A DNA stretch of 20,584 nt from DSCS01 sp035391585 (GTDB lineage: Bacteria > Macinerneyibacteriota > Macinerneyibacteria > Macinerneyibacteriales > DSCS01). Below the pieces are notes generated by a model. It was not told the origin of the DNA and did no database searches. It saw nothing but the letters and a program-made list of their open reading frames with translations. The position numbers and the translations under genes are program-made. Positions 7,184 to 14,937 of this stretch are shown in pieces; the first letter of the stretch is position 1, and the number at the start of each line of letters is the position of its first letter. The stretch covers positions 1 through 20,584 of the forward strand of contig CAZNOX010000020.1 of NCBI GenBank assembly GCA_964574875.1, read 5' to 3'.

Positions 7184-8182
7184 TTACCGTCCTCTCTTCA
7201 GGCGGTTGAAAAACTGTTTCAAGGGACGGAGCCCATATCGAAGCCACGCATATTTGGCCCGTCCTGAAAGGCTTGAGACCATGAGCCTGTCCAGATGATA
7301 TTCAAATGAGGGGTCAAAGGAGCAGTTGATGGTGCAGCCTTCACAAAAATCAAAAGACCCCTGTCTCTTTTCGTACCAGCGCCTCAGTGAAGACCCGCAG
7401 GCTTTCTCAAGAGAACCGGCCACAGGGATCGAGTCCACGGCTTTATGATAACAGGGGAGAAGCATCTCTCCTTCCGGATTGATGACCACTTGTGAGGAGA
7501 CGGCCCTGCACCGCGGGTCGATGGAACGGTTTCCTCCTGATGCGATGAGCCTCATCTGAGCGCGGTTCATGTAGATCTTGCTGTAGACAGCATATTCATT
7601 GACCAGGCTGATATCATCAAGCGAAAGGCCTTCATTCCCGAAGTAGGAAAAGACGGGATTGATCTGGAGGATCAGGTCAAAAGTAGCAGCCACAGAGGCC
7701 ACATGGGGGATCATTTTGATATTGTCGTGTGTCACGGTCATGAGAAGATCAGGCCACTCTCCCAGGCTTCTGGCTTTGTCCAGGCTCTCCAGAACCCGGT
7801 CATACGCTGCGATCCCTCTGTTGCGGTCGTGAAACTCCCGTGTCCCGTCCAGGGAGAAGAGGAGAAAATCGACCAGTCCTGCGATCTCTTCTGCCCGCCG
7901 GGGATAGAGCAGAGTGTTCGTTGTCACCGATGTCTTGAACCCAAGCTCTTTGGCTGTTTTCAGAAGCTCCGGGAGAGGCTCGTAAAGAAGAGGCTCTCCT
8001 CCGGTGAAATCGACAAAAATGGGCCCGAACAGTGAGCGGGCCTCTTTCAGGATGTCCCTGAACAGGGCCGGGTCAGCATCACGGGGATCCTCTTTTTTCC
8101 AGATATTGCAAAAACCGCACCTGGCCTGGCAGCGTTCTGTCACATAAAGGGTCAGAAGAACAGGCCGCTTACACTTCTTCAT
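7184..8182 (-). CDS. Radical SAM protein with SPASM-like C-terminal cysteines
   Basis: A 332-aa protein. The Cx3Cx2C cluster-binding motif is at Cys18, Cys22 and Cys25 (CQARCGFC), followed by the SAM-binding GGEPL at 61-65 and the FSLDG strand near 109-113. The C-terminal part has further cysteines (Cys225, Cys244, Cys280, Cys283, Cys287) in a spacing that suggests an auxiliary iron-sulfur cluster of the SPASM or twitch type (VVINPEGEMLLPCYH ... FCEGCTINC). The last ~35 residues are strongly basic. Family members modify peptides or small molecules; no precursor peptide is evident nearby, and the substrate is unknown. A ribosome site (AGGGGGCG) precedes the ATG, and the first 14 bases overlap the end of the Sua5-phosphatase gene. 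Confidence 0.87.
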   Translation of the reverse strand: MKKCKRPVLLTLYVTERCQARCGFCNIWKKEDPRDADPALFRDILKEARSLFGPIFVDFTGGEPLLYEPLPELLKTAKELGFKTSVTTNTLLYPRRAEEIAGLVDFLLFSLDGTREFHDRNRGIAAYDRVLESLDKARSLGEWPDLLMTVTHDNIKMIPHVASVAATFDLILQINPVFSYFGNEGLSLDDISLVNEYAVYSKIYMNRAQMRLIASGGNRSIDPRCRAVSSQVVINPEGEMLLPCYHKAVDSIPVAGSLEKACGSSLRRWYEKRQGSFDFCEGCTINCSFDPSFEYHLDRLMVSSLSGRAKYAWLRYGLRPLKQFFNRLKRGR

Positions 8183-9248
8183 TCACGCCCCCTATCAGGT
8201 CGATATAATGTTTAATCAGGGTAAAGGCCTCCTCATAATCGTCCTGTGTCCCTCCATAGGGATCACGGACATCACGCCCTTTCCCCGTCTCTTCCGCGAC
8301 TCTCCACACCCCGTTTTCTCCTGTGCTCCCCTTCGACAGGGCAAAATCACCCAGGAGAAAGACCTTTCCGTCTCCGTACTGGTCATGGATGATGCGCACA
8401 TGCTCCCGTTCCATAGCCAGGATCAGGTCTGCCCGGTCAAAGAGCTCCCGATCCAGAAAGAGCGAGCGTTTCTCTTTTTCCGTATAGCGGCTCATGATCC
8501 TCATGGCTTCAGGCGAGGGTTCCAGGCCCGTCATGGTGCTCACTCCTGCAGAGAGGCTCCGGGCATGGAGTCTCACTGAGGCATAACTTTCGGCCATGGG
8601 TGAGCGGCACGTGTTGCCTGTACAGACGAAAAGCACAAGGGTCTGAAGGGGGATCACCCCCCTGATCTCCTCTTTGGGCAAAGCCCCCAGGCGGACAAGG
8701 AAAGGGGTCTCTTCCATAAAAGAGATGATGGTCGAGGGTTTTTCCCCTCCGGGAGATCCCTTCACAACGCCGTCCAGGAGGGCCCCGAACTCTTTCTCCA
8801 CAGTTTGGGCCTCTTCAAGGACGGGATGTCCGGAAAAGTTCGCTGATGTGGCCGTCAGAGGAGAGCCAAGTTCCTCCATTACCGCTCTAAGAAAAGGGTC
8901 TTCGGGAATACGGAAAGCGACAGACCCGTCAGAAGCGCCAAACGCCCTCCAGTGAGCTGATGCCGGAGCCACAAAACTCACAGGGCCTGCAGGGAGCCTC
9001 TCCAGGGACTGTTCAAGGAACGGAGGAAGGGGATCTCGCACAAAACGGTGAACCATCTCACGGCCGGAAGCCAGAAAGGGGATCTTTTTGTTTTCACGCC
9101 GGCCTTTGATATCGAAGATCCTTTTCAGGACCCCCGGGTCACCGGCTTTTCCCATGATACCGAAGACAGTATCCGTGGGAGCTGCGATGACTCCGCCCTT
9201 TCCAAGGATCTCCACGATCCGGCCGATCTCATTCTTGTTATAAAGCAC
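8169..9248 (-). CDS. Fusion: YrdC/Sua5 threonylcarbamoyl-AMP synthase domain plus low-molecular-weight protein phosphatase
   Basis: A 359-aa protein with a GTG start (9246-9248) behind AAGGATGG. Residues ~5-195 are a YrdC/Sua5/YwlC domain: APTDTVFGI (23-31), KGR...K-IPF (48-58), TATSANFSG (132-140) and PSTII (171-175). This domain makes threonylcarbamoyl-AMP for t6A37 of tRNAs reading ANN codons. It lacks the long C-terminal Sua5 domain of archaeal forms. Residues ~203-355 are a low-molecular-weight phosphatase, with the CX5R loop at Cys209-Arg215 (VLFVCTGNTCRSP) and the general acid in DPYGG (Asp329). In Bacillus the two functions are separate neighbouring genes, ywlC and ywlE (a protein-arginine phosphatase); here they are one chain. 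A Thr in the CTGNTCRS loop is the feature linked to arginine-phosphatase specificity in YwlE, so that activity is possible. Confidence 0.92.
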   Translation of the reverse strand: MLYNKNEIGRIVEILGKGGVIAAPTDTVFGIMGKAGDPGVLKRIFDIKGRRENKKIPFLASGREMVHRFVRDPLPPFLEQSLERLPAGPVSFVAPASAHWRAFGASDGSVAFRIPEDPFLRAVMEELGSPLTATSANFSGHPVLEEAQTVEKEFGALLDGVVKGSPGGEKPSTIISFMEETPFLVRLGALPKEEIRGVIPLQTLVLFVCTGNTCRSPMAESYASVRLHARSLSAGVSTMTGLEPSPEAMRIMSRYTEKEKRSLFLDRELFDRADLILAMEREHVRIIHDQYGDGKVFLLGDFALSKGSTGENGVWRVAEETGKGRDVRDPYGGTQDDYEEAFTLIKHYIDLIGGVNEEV

Positions 9249-9298
9249 AATCCATCCTTAACACCCGGCAGAGCGCTTCTCCCGGTGTATGATAAAGC

Positions 9299-10549
9299 TT
9301 AAAGAGAACCGATATCCTTCCGGTAGTAGATCCCTTCAAAGGTGATCTTTTCCAGCTCCCGGTATGCCGTATCGCGCGCCTCTTCCAGGGAATCTCCCAG
9401 AGCTGTGACCCCGAGCACCCGGCCTCCGGAGGTATAGACTTTCCCATCCAGTCTCCGGGTTCCGGCATGATAGACGCTCACATGCCTGACATTTTCCAGG
9501 CCCATGACCGGTTTTCCCTTCTGATAGGTCCCCGGGTATCCCCCCGAAGCTGCAATGACACAGACAGCAGCCCGCTTGTCCCATTCCAGGGTCATCGTAT
9601 GCAGTTTTTTTTCATGGACAGCGCGGATCACACGGCTCAGCGGGGTTTTCAGGCGGGAGAGGATCACCTGTGTTTCCGGGTCTCCGAAACGGCAATTGAA
9701 TTCCAGGACCTTCGGCCCCTGCTCTGTGAGCATGAGGCCCGCATAGAGGATCCCGCTAAAGGGGATCCCGTCTTTTTTGAATCCGTCGACGGCTTTCCTG
9801 ATAATCGTCTCCTGGATGGTCTTTTCCAAATGGGCATCCACCAGGGGAGAAGGGGAAAAGGTCCCCATTCCTCCGGTATTCAGCCCCCGGTCCCCGTCAT
9901 AGACCTTTTTATAATCTTTTGAGGTCGCCATGGGCAGAAAACTCTCTCCGTCACAGAAGACCAGGTAAGAGGTCTCTGTGCCGTGGAGAAACTCTTCGAT
10001 CTCCACCAGGTCTCCGGCTTTTCCGAACTGTTTTTCCACCATGATATCCAGGAGGGCCTGCTCCGCCTCTTCCGCTGACGATGCGATGATCACGCCTTTC
10101 CCCGCAGCCAGCCCGTCGGCCTTGATCACAAGGGGGTAGACCGTCTCTTTTTTGATATAATCCCGTGCTTTGTCAAAGGAATCAAAGACATGGTGTGCTG
10201 CAGTGGGGATCCCGTGCCGCTCCATAAACCGTTTCGCCCAGACTTTTGAGCCTTCGATCTGAGCTGCTTGGGCACCGGGCCCCAGAACGATGAGCCCTTC
10301 TTCACGAAAGCGGTCTGCAAGCCCGTCCACCAGAGGTTTTTCGGGGCCGATGACAGCCATTTCACAATGTTGTTCCAAAACCGCTTTGAAGATCTCATCA
10401 CTGTGCTCTCCACTGAGGGGGATATTCTTTGCTGCACATGCCGTGCCCCCGTTACCGGGAAACACAAGGATCTCATGACTCTTTTCTCTGGCCAGGGCCT
10501 CCACAATGGCATGCTCGCGCCCTCCGGACCCGATGACAGCTATACGCAT
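9299..10549 (-). CDS. purD: Phosphoribosylamine-glycine ligase
   Basis: Joins phosphoribosylamine and glycine with ATP to make GAR, the second step of de novo purine synthesis. The 416-aa length is normal for the family. Motifs include the N-terminal GSGGREHA, GGTACAAKNI, IGPEKPLVDGLADRF, the ATP-grasp KADGLAAGKGV, TGGMGTFSP and LEFNCRFGDPETQ, all intact. The start at 10549 (MRIAVIGSGG) is fixed by AAAGGA and by the family's usual N-terminus. It begins 10 bp after the purH stop, with the ribosome site following the TGA directly, so the two are cotranscribed and probably coupled. The 50-bp gap to the next gene holds an imperfect hairpin (9261-9288) without a T-tract. Confidence 0.97.
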   Translation of the reverse strand: MRIAVIGSGGREHAIVEALAREKSHEILVFPGNGGTACAAKNIPLSGEHSDEIFKAVLEQHCEMAVIGPEKPLVDGLADRFREEGLIVLGPGAQAAQIEGSKVWAKRFMERHGIPTAAHHVFDSFDKARDYIKKETVYPLVIKADGLAAGKGVIIASSAEEAEQALLDIMVEKQFGKAGDLVEIEEFLHGTETSYLVFCDGESFLPMATSKDYKKVYDGDRGLNTGGMGTFSPSPLVDAHLEKTIQETIIRKAVDGFKKDGIPFSGILYAGLMLTEQGPKVLEFNCRFGDPETQVILSRLKTPLSRVIRAVHEKKLHTMTLEWDKRAAVCVIAASGGYPGTYQKGKPVMGLENVRHVSVYHAGTRRLDGKVYTSGGRVLGVTALGDSLEEARDTAYRELEKITFEGIYYRKDIGSL

Positions 10550-10559
10550 ATTTGTCCTT

Positions 10560-12101
10560 TCAGTGCCTGAAATGGCGGATCCCCGTAAAGACCATGGCGA
10601 TCCCGTGCTCATCACAAGCCTCGATCACTTCTTTATCCCGGATAGACCCTCCCGGCTGGATCACGGCCTTCACCCCCACCCGATGGGCTTCGTCGATACT
10701 GTCCCTGAAGGGGAAAAAGGCATCTGAAGCCAGAACACATCCTTTGATCTTCAGCCCCGCCTGATCGGCTTTTTCCATGGCAAACCGCACAGAATCCACC
10801 CGGCTCATCTGGCCGGCCCCGATTCCCACAGTTCCGGTCTCATCCGCCAGGACGATGGCATTTGATTTGACTGTCTTCACCACATTCCAGGCGAAAAGAA
10901 GGTTTTTGACCTCATGGTCATCCACCTTTTTCTTTGTCACGATCTTCAGTTCCTGCGGAGAGACGATATAGTCATCGATCTCCTGGACCAGAAGCCCGCC
11001 GCGGATACTGCGGTACTCCATATATTTGAACCGTCCGAAATCATCCAGGGGGACACGGATGATGCGGAGATTCTTCTTTTTCTTGAGGATCTCCAGGGCC
11101 TCCCCGGTATAACTCGGAGCAATGAGCACTTCCACAAACGCCGTGGACAGCTCCCGGGCAGCCTCCTCACCGATCTCGCGGTTGAATCCGACGATCCCTC
11201 CGTATGCCGAGATGGGGTCTGTGGCCAGGGCCCGTTTATAGGCCAGAGCAGGTTTTTCATGGATCCCCACACCGCAGGGATTGCTGTGTTTCATGATGGT
11301 GCACAAGGGTTCATGAAAAGAGTAGGTGAGGTTCAGACACGCTTCAGCATCCATGAGATTGTTATATGAGAGGGGTTTGCCCCAGAGGATATCGGCATTG
11401 ACCAGGGAGGAGGTGTCATCCGGATTCAGCCGGTAGACGCCCGCTTTCTGATGGGGATTTTCTCCATACCTGAGCTCCTGGACCTTCTCTCCCTTGATCA
11501 GAAGTTCATCGGGAAAGTCCTCTTTTTCCAGGTAATGGACAATGGCGGAATCATAGGCTGAGGTCCTTTTGAAGACTTCGGCCGCCAGCTTACGCCGCTT
11601 CTCCTGCGGAAGGTCACGGCCCTCCCGGATAAAGGATGCGATCTCTTCATATTGCCCGGGATGGCACAGAACGATGACATCATGATAGTTTTTTGCTGCT
11701 GACCTGATCATGGACGGCCCTCCGATATCGATCATCTCGATGGCCTCTTCTTCAGAGACATCGGGACGGGCCGAAACAGCTTCAAAGGGGTAGAGGTTGA
11801 CAATGACCATATCAATGGGGCTGATCCCGTTGGTTTTCAGCTGATCCATATGCTCCTCTTTTTCCCGGACAGCCAGAAGCCCTCCGTGGATCTTGGGATG
11901 GAGAGTCTTGACCCGTCCGTCGAGGATTTCGGGAAACCCGGTGATCTCCGAGACCGGTGTGCAGGCGATCCCGGATTCTTCCAGAAGCCGGAACGTCCCC
12001 CCGGTGGAGATGATCTCCCACCCGTGTTCTGCGAGAGTCTGTGCAAAGGGAACGATCCCTTCTTTCTCCCAAACGCTGATCAAAGCCCTCTTTGCGGTCA
12101 T
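10560..12101 (-). CDS. purH: Bifunctional AICAR transformylase / IMP cyclohydrolase
   Basis: Catalyses the last two steps of IMP synthesis. At 513 aa it has the usual full length. The N-terminal IMP cyclohydrolase (MGS-like) domain has STGGTFRLLEESGI and LDGRVKTLHPKIHGG (60-74). The transformylase domain has RYGENPHQKAGVY, the catalytic KHSNPCGVG (271-279), SAYGGIVGFN and SDAFFPFRDSID (459-470). The start is behind AAGGAGG. It is the first gene of a long minus-strand operon and is preceded by a strong promoter at 12129-12157. No purine riboswitch or PUR box is visible in the short leader. Confidence 0.97.
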   Translation of the reverse strand: MTAKRALISVWEKEGIVPFAQTLAEHGWEIISTGGTFRLLEESGIACTPVSEITGFPEILDGRVKTLHPKIHGGLLAVREKEEHMDQLKTNGISPIDMVIVNLYPFEAVSARPDVSEEEAIEMIDIGGPSMIRSAAKNYHDVIVLCHPGQYEEIASFIREGRDLPQEKRRKLAAEVFKRTSAYDSAIVHYLEKEDFPDELLIKGEKVQELRYGENPHQKAGVYRLNPDDTSSLVNADILWGKPLSYNNLMDAEACLNLTYSFHEPLCTIMKHSNPCGVGIHEKPALAYKRALATDPISAYGGIVGFNREIGEEAARELSTAFVEVLIAPSYTGEALEILKKKKNLRIIRVPLDDFGRFKYMEYRSIRGGLLVQEIDDYIVSPQELKIVTKKKVDDHEVKNLLFAWNVVKTVKSNAIVLADETGTVGIGAGQMSRVDSVRFAMEKADQAGLKIKGCVLASDAFFPFRDSIDEAHRVGVKAVIQPGGSIRDKEVIEACDEHGIAMVFTGIRHFRH

Positions 12102-12128
12102 TTTTCCTCCTTATTTTGCTTATGTTCA

Positions 12129-12157
12129 AGTATAAGCGGAGATAAAGACGCTGTCAA
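12129..12157 (-). promoter_or_regulatory. sigma70-type promoter of the purH operon
   Basis: On the minus strand a perfect -35 TTGACA (12152-12157) is followed by a 17-bp spacer and -10 TATACT (12129-12134). Transcription should start near 12122, leaving a ~20-nt leader that holds little beyond the ribosome site. It lies in the 82-bp gap after the helix-hairpin-helix gene, where no terminator is visible, so some read-through from upstream is possible. Confidence 0.85.
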
Positions 12158-12183
12158 TTATGTTAGTCTCCGTGTGCTTTTCT

Positions 12184-13785
12184 TTACAGGCTTGTCCGCA
12201 GATAAACACTCCACCGGTTTCTCTCATCGTCGCCGGGCCAGTCATAGCGGTAACGGGCCGAGAGAAAAAGATGCCGGCCCAGATGATACGACCCGGATAC
12301 AGCTGCTGTCTTGTCCCAGCCGTAAGCCCCGCCGTAGCGAAGGTCAAGATTCAGACGTAACGGGTATTTTCTGTAACTGAGCCCCAGATAGATCTTCTGA
12401 GCCCGGCTGTAATAGACACGGTACTCCGCTGAAGGCCGCCAGCGTCCTTTTTTCATACGGAGTTCAAGGGATGTATAATAGAGGTCTTTCTGATAATGGT
12501 ACCGCAGAGCTTCAAGAGAGATCCCCGGCCAGGGAGACCAGCGTGCAGAAAGACGATACTTCATGTTATCATCGTCCTCGTCTTTTCCGTTGTAGGAACG
12601 CACGGCAAGAGCGATCCTCCCCCTGGGAATGGACTGTCTCACAGTCCCTTCCCAATAGGAATCCAGCCTCTCTCTGAGCGGATCCGCCAAGGGCAGAGTC
12701 ACCCCCCTGTTTTCATAAAAGAGGACCCGGCCTTCAAAATCGTCTCCCGTATGTGAAAGGGACGCCTGCCATGCCCAGTGTTTTCCGTCTGTGGCGGCTT
12801 CACCCTCACAGGAGAAGCCCTCCCGGCTGTAGGTCCATCCTGCTCCGCCGATCCGGAAGGCCTCGCCGTCCCGCTCATGGTAGAGGCCGATGAGAGAAGC
12901 TCCGGAACCTTCCCTTCCCCAGGAGAGCTCCCCTCCGATACTCTGGACAGGAATCAGGCTCGCACAGTCAAAAGTCTCATACTCTTCTGTTTCTACCATG
13001 GAGAGGGGCATCCTCATCCCCTGCTTATACCGGGAGACAAAGACCCTGCCGCGTAAAGAGCGCCCGGAGTATTCCAGCGCCGCCCCCTTGAAATATTCAC
13101 GGCTTCCGGCCTCGCCCCTGATACCATCGGGTGAACGGAGACTCCCCCCGCATACCGCCAATCCCTGAGCGAAGTGAGCTTTGAAGGAGCCTGCCGTAAG
13201 TGATAAACCGTCTCTTTTCCAGCTGACAAACCAGTCTTCAACAGCGACAGTCCGCGAGACGCCACTCAGGGTGTATTCCTCACCGGGGAGGAATTCCGCC
13301 CGGTCACGGTACCCCACCCGGGCCTCGCTTTTCAGAGGGCCCACAGAGAGAGATGTCCGCGACGAGACGGACTCCGGTGCGGCATTTGTCCTAATACGCC
13401 CTTTCACTTTACGGATCCAGCCTGCTCTGACAAAGGGACGGATCAGCGAAAGGGTTCTCCGTGAGACCAGCTTCTCTGATAAAAGCCGGTCCAGGGAAAA
13501 GAGGACCCTTGTCCTGCAAAACTCACGGATCCTCCGTGCGGCTTTCTCATTCATATAGGGAACAGATTCCAGCTCGGAAAGAGATGCTGTATTCAGGTTC
13601 ACCTTATCCCTGTAGAGGGAGAGGAGATCTTCCAGAACGGCTCCTTCAAAATATCCCTCGTCGTAATATCGGATCAGGTCCTCTTCACTCCTGATGTCCA
13701 GTTCATAAGGCAGGGGAAACCCCGACACCCTGCCTAAAAAGAGGCTCGCCGCCATCCACAACACAAGAGCAAGGCGTCTTACCAT
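12184..13785 (-). CDS. Secreted ComEA-like helix-hairpin-helix protein with C-terminal outer-membrane beta-barrel
   Basis: A 533-aa protein with a signal peptide (RRLALVLWMAASLFLGRVSG). Residues ~60-122 hold a classic ComEA-type helix-hairpin-helix (VNLNTASLSELESVPYMNEKAARRI) and a second, weaker one (LLSEKLVSRRTLSLIRPFV). The remaining ~400 residues are alternating amphipathic strands rich in Arg, Tyr and Gly (RVGYRDRAEF, GRVFVSRYKQGM, YYTSLELRMKKGRW, PLRLNLDLRYGG, LFLSARYRYDW), the look of a 16-20-strand outer-membrane barrel. HhH domains often bind DNA non-specifically, so a DNA-binding surface protein is possible but unproven; the domain may serve protein contact here. The start overlaps the upstream stop by 7 bases (ATGGTAA), so translation is coupled. 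It is the last gene of the surface-protein operon. Confidence 0.8.
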   Translation of the reverse strand: MVRRLALVLWMAASLFLGRVSGFPLPYELDIRSEEDLIRYYDEGYFEGAVLEDLLSLYRDKVNLNTASLSELESVPYMNEKAARRIREFCRTRVLFSLDRLLSEKLVSRRTLSLIRPFVRAGWIRKVKGRIRTNAAPESVSSRTSLSVGPLKSEARVGYRDRAEFLPGEEYTLSGVSRTVAVEDWFVSWKRDGLSLTAGSFKAHFAQGLAVCGGSLRSPDGIRGEAGSREYFKGAALEYSGRSLRGRVFVSRYKQGMRMPLSMVETEEYETFDCASLIPVQSIGGELSWGREGSGASLIGLYHERDGEAFRIGGAGWTYSREGFSCEGEAATDGKHWAWQASLSHTGDDFEGRVLFYENRGVTLPLADPLRERLDSYWEGTVRQSIPRGRIALAVRSYNGKDEDDDNMKYRLSARWSPWPGISLEALRYHYQKDLYYTSLELRMKKGRWRPSAEYRVYYSRAQKIYLGLSYRKYPLRLNLDLRYGGAYGWDKTAAVSGSYHLGRHLFLSARYRYDWPGDDERNRWSVYLRTSL

Positions 13786-14558
13786 GTGACACTCACTTCG
13801 GTGGAGACATAATGGTTCAGGATACGCGGAACGACATAGGCCAGTTCAAGGGAGAAGGGGCCATGGGTGATATCAACCACACAGCGATGCTCCCCGTTTC
13901 CCGTGTTCACCCCGTACCCCATGGATAAGAGAGTGGTGAGATCGTAAAAGAAGGAGATGACACCGTAAGAGACGCCGTCCTGTTGCGAGACCCCTTTGAT
14001 AAAGAGATGCAGCGGAGCCTTGCGGTAGGCAGCACCGGCGACAATGGTATGGGCGATCTCCTCCCTGACCATGGGATGTTCTCCGTTGAGAAGACTCACA
14101 TGAGCTCCCAGGCATCCATGGGTCCAGGCAAAACCCAGATCCCAGGAAAAGGCCGGAAACGATTCACCCAAAAGGATCCCGTAGAGGCACTTGACGCTGA
14201 TCCCGCCTCGAAACCCCTCTGCCAGGGGATAGCTCAGAGCCAGAAGGGCCTCGTTCTCCTGAAGGGGTTTGCTCTGAAACTGGCGGACAAGGATCCCCCA
14301 CCGTAATCCTTCGGAGCCGAACGAACAGGCCAGGGTCTTCAAAGCAAGCTCGTCAAAACCGTACTTTTTTGCATAAAGAGCGCCCAGGCGCCTCTTTTTC
14401 CCGAGAAGAGACGGATTATCACGAAAGACAGCCGCCGAGGCACGGGGGCCCCATCGTCCCGTGAGTCCTGAAGCCCCTTCATCCGCATAGAGGAAAAAGG
14501 CATGGGCGGAAAACACCAGGAAGAGAATCCAGACGAGGAGACAGCCCGGACGTCTCAT
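13779..14558 (-). CDS. Secreted beta-barrel protein, PorV/UPF0164-like
   Basis: A 259-aa protein with a long N-terminal hydrophobic signal (CLLVWILFLVFSAHAFFLYA). The mature start has ASAAVFRDNPSLLG, resembling the 'xxxxxxxNPAxL' opening of PorV, PorQ and UPF0164/FadL-type barrels. Beta-strands follow to the end (LRWGILVRQF, FRGGISVKCLYGILLG, FSWDLGFAWTHG, PLHLFIKGVS, FSLELAYVVP), and the chain ends in Trp. The resemblance is by pattern only; the family call is moderate. It overlaps the four-helix-bundle gene by four bases (ATGA) and the helix-hairpin-helix gene by seven, so it is a tightly coupled member of the four-gene surface operon. A role in export or anchoring of the lamin-tail protein would be speculative. 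Confidence 0.7.
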   Translation of the reverse strand: MRRPGCLLVWILFLVFSAHAFFLYADEGASGLTGRWGPRASAAVFRDNPSLLGKKRRLGALYAKKYGFDELALKTLACSFGSEGLRWGILVRQFQSKPLQENEALLALSYPLAEGFRGGISVKCLYGILLGESFPAFSWDLGFAWTHGCLGAHVSLLNGEHPMVREEIAHTIVAGAAYRKAPLHLFIKGVSQQDGVSYGVISFFYDLTTLLSMGYGVNTGNGEHRCVVDITHGPFSLELAYVVPRILNHYVSTEVSVTW

Positions 14559-14920
14559 TCTTTGTCTTGAACATCCTGATCGATTTTATTCCGCAAACCG
14601 GAGATCATCTTGCAGACCCCCACAGCGTCCTCTTCCAGGGACGCCCCCTTGTCTTTAGCGAACATCCCCGCTTCTTCAAGAAGCCCGATGAAATATTTGG
14701 CCCCTGCCGCCCGGGCAAAGGCCCGGTCAAGAGCGGGGCGGAATTCTCCTTTTCCCGTGTAAGCCCCTTCGATGAGAGCAATATTCACGCCTGTTCCGTA
14801 CTTCAGGGCTTCACTCACCAGAAATCCTTTTTCTCCCGTTGAATCCTCTTTCTCCTTGATCAGCCTTACATTGAGCCTGTGGGCCTTTTTGAAAAGATCA
14901 TACTCTTCGATGGGTTTCAT
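14555..14920 (-). CDS. Four-helix-bundle protein (S23/23S rRNA-IVP-like)
   Basis: A 121-aa, largely helical, cytoplasmic protein. The pattern is that of the four-helix-bundle family first noted in 23S rRNA intervening sequences: an N-terminal 'YDLFKKAHRLNVRLIKE' helix, a second helix with GVNIALIEGAYTGKGEF (compare the NIAEGxGR core of the family), a third with ALDRAFARAAGAKYFIGLLEEAGMF and a C-terminal helix VCKMISGLRNKI. The core motif is divergent, so assignment is moderate. Three start codons are in frame (GTG 14926, ATG 14923, ATG 14920); AAAGGAG is best spaced for 14920. It lies 17 bp after the lamin-tail gene and overlaps the next by four bases. No rRNA gene is present, so it is not an rRNA insertion here. 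Confidence 0.7.
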   Translation of the reverse strand: MKPIEEYDLFKKAHRLNVRLIKEKEDSTGEKGFLVSEALKYGTGVNIALIEGAYTGKGEFRPALDRAFARAAGAKYFIGLLEEAGMFAKDKGASLEEDAVGVCKMISGLRNKIDQDVQDKE

Positions 14921-14937
14921 CATCACTCCTTTCTTTT

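Noticed and set aside
9261..9288. Imperfect hairpin between purD and the Sua5-phosphatase fusion
   Set aside because: It has mismatches and no following T-tract on the minus strand, so it is not a terminator; at most an RNA processing or stability element.
12102..12183. Purine riboswitch or PUR box before purH
   Set aside because: The predicted leader is only about 20 nt, and no riboswitch core or PUR-box-like palindrome is visible.
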